Positions 30,826 to 35,139 of a stretch of DNA of 35,139 nt are shown here, one piece after another; the first letter of the stretch is position 1; each line of letters opens with the position of its first letter. Under the pieces are notes generated by a model. The model was not told the origin of the DNA. It saw nothing but the letters and a program-made list of their open reading frames with translations, and did not search any database. The stretch covers positions 1 through 35,139 of the forward strand of contig CANJLQ010000022.1 of the NCBI GenBank assembly GCA_947475735.1, given 5' to 3'. The DNA comes from Caulobacteraceae bacterium. Its GTDB lineage: Bacteria; Pseudomonadota; Alphaproteobacteria; Caulobacterales; Caulobacteraceae. A program made the translations under genes and the position numbers.

Positions 30826-31185
30826 CTAGAAGGTGACGTCGTCGGGGAGGGCCTCGTCGTCGGCGACCACGACATCGCGGACCAGCTCGCGCGCGGTTGC
30901 GAGGTCGGCGCTGCTGAAGGGCGACAGACGCTCGGGGTGCGCAACCATGTCCGCTTCAAGGAAGGAGAGGTAGGCGGAAACCACGGGGTCGACCTCTTCG
31001 GACGTGGAGATCATGGGTTCGGCGACGGAGACGAGAACGTGGCCCTCGCCGATCGCCTGGGCGCGCACGCGCGCCTTCTGGCGAAATTCCGGGTGGGCAC
31101 GGAAGAACGCCTTCTCAAGGCGCACGGCCTCGGACCTGCCGGTGGTGGTCACCGAACCTTCGAAGCTGACTGCGTGCTTGCCCAT
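30826..31185 (-). CDS. PrlF-family antitoxin-like protein
   Basis: A 119-residue protein. The C-terminal half DPVVSAYLSFLEADMVAHPERLSPF, then ELVRDVVVADDEALPDD, matches the toxin-binding region of PrlF, the antitoxin of YhaV. The N-terminal half (FEGSVTTTGRSEAVRLEKAFFRAHPEF) keeps a diverged AbrB-like swapped-hairpin DNA-binding pattern. It faces away from the YhaV gene instead of preceding it in one operon. ATG 31185 sits directly next to a perfect 8-bp dyad with a TAATAT box inside, suggesting a leaderless, self-regulated mRNA. TTG 31209, with AGGAGG just upstream, is a serious alternative that would add eight residues. Confidence 0.8.
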   Translation of the reverse strand: MGKHAVSFEGSVTTTGRSEAVRLEKAFFRAHPEFRQKARVRAQAIGEGHVLVSVAEPMISTSEEVDPVVSAYLSFLEADMVAHPERLSPFSSADLATARELVRDVVVADDEALPDDVTF

Positions 31186-31207
31186 GGAACGTATATTAGT
31201 ACGTTCC
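31186..31207. promoter_or_regulatory. Perfect palindromic operator of the PrlF-like gene
   Basis: GGAACGTA (31186-31193) and TACGTTCC (31200-31207) are exact inverted repeats with a 6-base spacer, touching the ATG of the PrlF-like gene. TAATAT on the minus strand (31193-31198) ends seven bases before that ATG and could be its -10 box. An antitoxin dimer bound here would block its own promoter. The 235-base gap to the divergent winged-helix gene has no other strong dyad. Confidence 0.7.
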
Positions 31208-31408
31208 AAACAGCCTCCTATACCGGGACAATCCTGTCCAGGGGCCGATACGTCCTATGGTCCTTAACGCCAGGAGTGCTGCGACGAGGCGTCCTGCTTC
31301 GTGGGACTCTCGCGTCACCGGGGCCTGGACATCTCAGTCCTAGCCCCCATGTCATATCCGACCCGGGGTCGCACTCGCGCGAACCTTTATTCGGGCCGTC
31401 TGACGGAT

Positions 31409-31414
31409 CATATT
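31409..31414 (+). promoter_or_regulatory. Possible -10 box of the winged-helix/yhaV operon
   Basis: CATATT lies six bases before ATG 31421, which has no ribosome binding site. TTTATT 17 bases further upstream is a poor -35 match. The spacing fits a leaderless mRNA. Weak individually; it gains weight from the same pattern at neighbouring genes. Confidence 0.35.
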
Positions 31415-31420
31415 GCGCCC

Positions 31421-31912
31421 ATGACCGATACCGCAACCCCCCCGGCAGAGACCGCTGAGACGCCCAAGGAGCGTGAAAGCGAGAAGACCCTGCGCATCAA
31501 ATGGCGAACCAGCCTCGACATGGGCTGGACCGTCATTCCGTCCGCCCTGTTGAAAGGCCTTCCGCGGCTCCACATCGGCGCGACCGATCTGGCCACCCTG
31601 ATCTGTCTGATTGACTACTGGTGGGCGCCGGAATCGCAGCCTTGGCCGTCCAAGCGCGCTCTGGCGGAACGGCTGGGCGTGTCCCAGAAGACGATCCAGC
31701 GGAGCCTTAAGCGGCTGCAGGACGAAAAGCTGATCGTCAGCGAGGCCCGCCGGTCCGCGTCGGGGGGACAGACTTCGAACCGCTACGACCTGACCCCGCT
31801 GGTGAAACGCCTCGAGGCGATCGTGGCTGATATGAAGCAGGCGGCGCTCGACGCCGAGGCCGCCAAGCGGGCGGCGACGCGGCCGTCCGGCAATCGTCGG
31901 AAGGGGATCTGA
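31421..31912 (+). CDS. Winged-helix protein upstream of the YhaV-like toxin
   Basis: A 163-residue protein. A charged N-terminus leads to WRTSLDMGWTVIPSALLKGLPRLHIGATDLATLICLIDYWW and then a helix-turn-helix (SKRALAERLGVSQKTIQRSLKRLQDEKLIVSEAR, residues 77-110) with a serine/glycine-rich wing (RSASGGQTSNRYDL), the layout of DnaD/replication-initiator-type winged helices. The C-terminus is an alanine-rich helix and a basic tip. It sits where an antitoxin would, sharing one base (TGATG) with the toxin start, so it could regulate or neutralise the toxin. ATG 31421 is chosen; longer frames lack support. Confidence 0.8.
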   Translation: MTDTATPPAETAETPKERESEKTLRIKWRTSLDMGWTVIPSALLKGLPRLHIGATDLATLICLIDYWWAPESQPWPSKRALAERLGVSQKTIQRSLKRLQDEKLIVSEARRSASGGQTSNRYDLTPLVKRLEAIVADMKQAALDAEAAKRAATRPSGNRRKGI

Positions 31913-32376
31913 TGGCCAGGCCTCCCGATCCGACCCCGTTCGCCGTCGTCAACGGCTGGAAACTGTTCATGCACGCAGGCTTCCGCGCGGACTACGAGCG
32001 CCTCCGTGACGAGGTGGCGCAGCTGAAGACGGGGGACCCGAAGGGCTATGCGAGCCACCCCAAGGCCAAACTGTTCAAACGCATCACCGACATCATCTCG
32101 ATGGAGGTGCCGACCGATCCGAACGCGGCGGCCTACCAGCTCGGCAACACCATGGGATCGGCGCACCGGCACTGGCGGCGCGCCAAATTCCTGCAGCGGT
32201 TCCGCCTGTTCTACCGGTTCGACTCGAAGACGAAGATGATCATCTACGTCTGGGTGAACGACGAGGGCACCCTGCGGAAGGCGGGCTCCAAAACGGACCC
32301 CTACGCCGTCTTCAAGGGGCGGCTGGGCAAGGGCGATCCGCCGACCGACTGGGATGACCTGTTGCTGGGGATCTAA
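31912..32376 (+). CDS. yhaV: YhaV-family toxin (mRNA interferase)
   Basis: A 154-residue protein, the same length as E. coli YhaV and alike along its whole length: VNGWKLFMHAGFRADYERLRDEVAQLK, HPKAKLFKRITDII, FLQRFRLFYRFDSKTKMIIYVWVNDEGTLRKAGSKTDPYAVFKGRLGKGDPPTDWDDLL. YhaV is a RelE-like ribonuclease that cuts mRNA at the ribosome and is held by PrlF. The conserved arginines and WVNDExTLR block are intact, so it should be active. It is translationally coupled to the winged-helix gene; the PrlF-like gene is 0.7 kb away on the other strand. Confidence 0.9.
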   Translation: MARPPDPTPFAVVNGWKLFMHAGFRADYERLRDEVAQLKTGDPKGYASHPKAKLFKRITDIISMEVPTDPNAAAYQLGNTMGSAHRHWRRAKFLQRFRLFYRFDSKTKMIIYVWVNDEGTLRKAGSKTDPYAVFKGRLGKGDPPTDWDDLLLGI

Positions 32377-32461
32377 AGCATCCAGACGCCCAGGTGTCGG
32401 ATCGCAATTCAGCCAGAACCTGTCGCCAGGGCGCCGTCGAGGCCCCCAAGTCACCGGGCAC

Positions 32462-32490
32462 TTGAATACGGAGCGGATCTCTCGGTTAGT
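32462..32490 (+). promoter_or_regulatory. Possible promoter of the PD-(D/E)XK gene
   Basis: TTGAAT (32462-32467), a 17-base spacer and GTTAGT (32485-32490) precede ATG 32497 by six bases. There is no Shine-Dalgarno sequence, so a leaderless transcript is likely if this promoter is used. The rest of the 120-base gap after yhaV shows nothing notable. Confidence 0.45.
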
Positions 32491-32496
32491 GCGCCT

Positions 32497-33837
32497 ATGG
32501 CGAACGAAGACCCCCTCTGGATTGCGAGACGTGACGGGCAGGACTGGCGAGACGATGACGTTCAGGCCGCTATCGACTGGCTAACTGGACTCGCGCCTGC
32601 CGCAGAAGTGGCTGCGCGTATTGAGACTCAGCGTCAGGGCCTCGAGGCCTCATTGGCTGTCTGGCGCGAAGGCGGACAGGCTCCACCAACCGATGGGCAA
32701 GATCAGGCGGCCTGGTGGCTTCTGCAAGGCGCCGATTTCGCCGACGGAAGACGCCACTCGGTGCCCGAGGAAGCGGCGCGGATCACGCCGCTCCTGAAGC
32801 GTCTCGGCGCTGATCTGGCGATCCTGCGCGGCATTCCGGGGGCGGAGGAAAGGGCCGGGCGACTGCTGACGGAACGACGGACGTCTATGGACGCCGGCGT
32901 CTATGAACTGCTGGTGGCGCTCGCTTGGCGAAGGGATGGATGGACGGTCGAGTTTGTCCCGGAGCAGCGCGGCGGCGCCGCGACCCCGGACTTCCTCGCC
33001 TCCAAGCCAAACCGCCGCTGGGCAGTCGAGTGCAAGCGCCTCGATCGATCGACTTATGCCGTCAACGAGGTGGCGCAAGGAGGCCGCCTGGCGAACCCTG
33101 TTCATGACCTCCTTCGCCAGGCGGGGCCGTCACTCGTCCTGGAGGCGGTCTACAACGTCGAGCTACAGGATGTGCCGGACGGCTATCTGGTCGAGCGCGT
33201 GCGTGAGGCTCTGGCGGCCAACCGGGGCGGCTGGGCAGACGCAACAGCGATCGGGCGGCTTCGCCCTCCCGATGCGGCGGGACTGCTGCAGGTCATGGCG
33301 CACGACGACATCTATTACGGCTCCCGACGCATGATCCAACTCACGGCGGGCGTGCTGCAGGCGGAGTGGGACTACAGTTTCTCGGGTCAGTGGACGCCCG
33401 CGGAGGGGCGACCGTTCTATGCGACGGATCTGCACCACGCGAGCGTGATCGGGTGGACTTGTCGGGCCCCCCGCGCTTTGGAGATGAAGTCAGGTCACTT
33501 CCGTCGGACGCTCGTCCGCGCGGAGCGTCAGCTTCCTGCCGATCGCCCCGGGGTGGTCCACATCGGAATTGAAGCGACGGGAGAGGGGCAGGTCGATCGG
33601 GGACGCTACATGGCCAATCTGATCGAGACGTGGGTTTACCGACCGGCGAACCGGCGGTTCAGGTGGGCCAACGTCAACTATTTCCGATCGGAGGTCTCGC
33701 TGGAGCGGGACACCAACTGGGACTTCGACGAAACCTTCGCTCCGCTGAAGATCGGGCGACATACGACGCCGCAACCGGTGCCTCTTCAGGCCTTGGTCGC
33801 AACCGACGGCCCCGTTCAGCCCGGCGCTTTCTTCTGA
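32497..33837 (+). CDS. PD-(D/E)XK nuclease-like protein
   Basis: A 446-residue protein. After a helical N-terminus of about 130 residues there is a restriction-endonuclease-like core: VYELLVALAWRRDGW with Glu137, ATPDFL with Asp165, and WAVECKRL with Glu178 and Lys180, the PD-(D/E)XK metal site. The remaining 260 residues (for example NVNYFRSEVSLERDTNWDFDETFAPL near the end) are not recognised and may hold a target-recognition or regulatory part. There is no methyltransferase next to it, so it is not a standard restriction-modification pair. It may be a stand-alone defence nuclease. Fold call is fair, function is inference. Confidence 0.72.
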   Translation: MANEDPLWIARRDGQDWRDDDVQAAIDWLTGLAPAAEVAARIETQRQGLEASLAVWREGGQAPPTDGQDQAAWWLLQGADFADGRRHSVPEEAARITPLLKRLGADLAILRGIPGAEERAGRLLTERRTSMDAGVYELLVALAWRRDGWTVEFVPEQRGGAATPDFLASKPNRRWAVECKRLDRSTYAVNEVAQGGRLANPVHDLLRQAGPSLVLEAVYNVELQDVPDGYLVERVREALAANRGGWADATAIGRLRPPDAAGLLQVMAHDDIYYGSRRMIQLTAGVLQAEWDYSFSGQWTPAEGRPFYATDLHHASVIGWTCRAPRALEMKSGHFRRTLVRAERQLPADRPGVVHIGIEATGEGQVDRGRYMANLIETWVYRPANRRFRWANVNYFRSEVSLERDTNWDFDETFAPLKIGRHTTPQPVPLQALVATDGPVQPGAFF

Positions 33838-33931
33838 GCGCGTCCCTCTGTCAGCGCTCATGCCGGCATCGTTCATTCCGAAAGCCGAAATCTGTCGATC
33901 ATACGCACAGTTTCCGGCTAGACTCGTGTCG

Positions 33932-34843
33932 ATGAAATCAACCCTCGACCACCTCCCTGAACGGCAGCAGCAAGAGCTCGCGCACATCCGCTCGACCCTG
34001 CTGACGGAGTTCGAGGCGGCGCTCCGGAAAGGCGCGGGCGGCACGTCGGATTGGCGCAAGGGCGGCAAGGTCCTCAAGATCATTCTGTTCGGCAGCTACG
34101 CCCGCACCGACTGGGTGGACGAGCCGGACAACGGCTATCTGTCGGACTTCGACCTGCTGGTCATCGTCAGCCATCCCAAGCTGACGGACATCGCCGACTA
34201 CTGGTGGGAGGCCGAGAACAAAATTTTGCACGACCCGTCCGTCGGCCGGATCGTCAACATCATCGTCCACGACCTCGCCGAGGTGAACCGGGCCATCGGA
34301 CGCGGTGAGTACTTCTGGACCGATATCGTTCGTGACGGCGTCGTACTTTACGAACTGCCGGGTCATCCGCTGGCGGTTCCGAAACCGATGACGGCCAGTG
34401 ACGCCGTTGAAATGGCAGAGCGCTATCTTGCTCACTGGCTGCCGAGGATCGACAGCATGCTTGCAGCTGCAGAGTTTCATGTGCGGCGAGACGAACGGTG
34501 CGACGCGGCGTTCTCGCTGCACCAAGCGGTCGAGAGGGCCTACGCGTGTTTCCTGCTCGTCCACACCTTCTACTTTCCCCGCTCACACAACATCAAATTC
34601 CTTCGATCCCTCGCTGAGGATGTCGACAAGCGTCTGGTCGAAGCGTGGCCGCGTGAGCAGCGTGCCGACCGTCGGCGCTTCGAGACGTTGAAGCGCGCCT
34701 ATGTCGAAGCGCGTTACTCCGATCAGTACGACGTCAGCCCAGAAGACCTCGAAATGCTCGCGACGTCGGCACGCCGGCTAACCGACATCGTCGCCAGCGT
34801 CTGCCGTGAACGTATCGATCATCTGCGCGGCGCGGCGGGGTGA
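33932..34843 (+). CDS. Nucleotidyltransferase-HEPN fusion protein
   Basis: A 303-residue protein. The N-terminal minimal nucleotidyltransferase has LFGSYARTDW (Gly54-Ser55), the paired metal aspartates Asp72 and Asp74 in LSDFDLLVIV, and a third in IVHDL (Asp114). The C-terminal half (about 160-290: FSLHQAVERAYACFLLVHTFYFPRSHNIKFL) is a HEPN helical domain. It lacks the Rx4-6H ribonuclease motif, so it may be the helper rather than a toxin. Separate HEPN and MNT proteins form toxin-antitoxin pairs in which the MNT part AMPylates HEPN; here both are one chain. ATG 33932 is preferred over ATG 33860. TAGACT lies seven bases upstream. Confidence 0.85.
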   Translation: MKSTLDHLPERQQQELAHIRSTLLTEFEAALRKGAGGTSDWRKGGKVLKIILFGSYARTDWVDEPDNGYLSDFDLLVIVSHPKLTDIADYWWEAENKILHDPSVGRIVNIIVHDLAEVNRAIGRGEYFWTDIVRDGVVLYELPGHPLAVPKPMTASDAVEMAERYLAHWLPRIDSMLAAAEFHVRRDERCDAAFSLHQAVERAYACFLLVHTFYFPRSHNIKFLRSLAEDVDKRLVEAWPREQRADRRRFETLKRAYVEARYSDQYDVSPEDLEMLATSARRLTDIVASVCRERIDHLRGAAG

Positions 34844-34861
34844 CATCGCCGCGGCGGGATC

Positions 34862-35137
34862 TCAGTGCCAGCTCCGCTCCTCGACCTCGTCGTCTTCGCG
34901 CTTCGCCCGACCGTCGTAGATATCGGCGATGTGATTCAGTAGCCGGGCGGTGACGGGGTATTCTGACGCCATCGCCTTCGCATGGTCTCTGTGACGTGAC
35001 CCCCGTTTCTCATCCAGCCATAACGAGAGTCCTTTGGTGATCTGAACTGGGGTTGGCGGGGTTGGCAAGAGGCCGGTCAGCGCAGCTTCCAACCCGCGCA
35101 GCGGACCGGCCGATCTGTCCGCTGAGCGCTTCTGCAT
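34862..35137 (-). CDS. Unknown protein at the right edge, possibly partial
   Basis: A 91-residue reading frame starting at ATG 35137, two bases from the window edge, so the true start may lie outside. No known domain. The C-terminus ([20 protein letters not shown], then [19 protein letters not shown]) is a charged helix of a type often seen at the ends of mobile-element hypotheticals. It converges with the nucleotidyltransferase-HEPN gene, 18 bases apart. Confidence 0.5.
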   Translation of the reverse strand: MQKRSADRSAGPLRGLEAALTGLLPTPPTPVQITKGLSLWLDEKRGSRHRDHAKAMASEYPVTARLLNHIADIYDGRAKREDDEVEERSWH

Positions 35138-35139
35138 AA

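Noticed and set aside
1..35139. CRISPR array, tRNA genes, insertion sequences or attachment sites
   Set aside because: No regularly spaced repeats, no cloverleaf-like segment, no transposase and no terminal repeats were found by eye.

Overview
The window looks like part of an integrative and conjugative element, or a large plasmid, in a GC-rich alphaproteobacterium. A GcrA-type cell-cycle regulator and the GC-rich codon use point to the Caulobacterales (for example a Brevundimonas or Caulobacter relative). That host assignment is an inference. No relaxase, integrase, tRNA gene or attachment site is visible, so neither end of the element appears to be inside the window.

Left part (about 0.3-12.4 kb, mostly minus strand): a DNA-maintenance block. 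Read in the direction of transcription it holds radC, a Toprim-domain gene and a long ParB-like gene, joined by 4-base ATGA overlaps and closed by a terminator. Next comes a 1434-residue fusion of a DNA methyltransferase and a strawberry-notch helicase, then two tandem single-stranded-DNA-binding proteins with a terminator, then gcrA and a DUF2493 gene with a very good terminator. Two plus-strand genes sit inside this block: an NRDE (TANGO2-like) protein and an unknown 126-residue protein.

Middle part (12.4-29 kb, plus strand): an exported SNase-like nuclease, then a Trb-type (VirB/D4) type IV secretion system. The order is traG/virD4, a CopG-like regulator, trbB, [insertion], trbC, trbD, trbE, trbJ, trbL, trbF, trbG, trbI, then a TraF-type signal peptidase, a lytic transglycosylase and three small genes, two of which look like excisionase/AlpA DNA-binding proteins. 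Most joins are overlaps with good ribosome binding sites. The operon is split between trbB and trbC by about 2.7 kb holding a GHKL ATPase and a 72-residue helical partner. A dyad lies upstream of the pair, and a terminator-like element and the trbC promoter region lie downstream.

Right part (29-35 kb): a cargo or defence-like patch. It contains a PilZ-like protein, a HAD phosphatase, a HEPN protein with an RNEIAH motif and an upstream mini-ORF, a PrlF-type antitoxin facing away from a winged-helix gene plus YhaV-type toxin pair, a stand-alone PD-(D/E)XK nuclease-like protein, a nucleotidyltransferase-HEPN fusion, and an unknown gene at the edge. Several of these genes lack a Shine-Dalgarno sequence and have a -10-like hexamer 6-7 bases before the start, which suggests leaderless mRNAs, unlike the trb genes.

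Best candidates for something undescribed: the GHKL ATPase pair inside the trb operon, and the three-gene split PrlF / winged-helix / YhaV locus.
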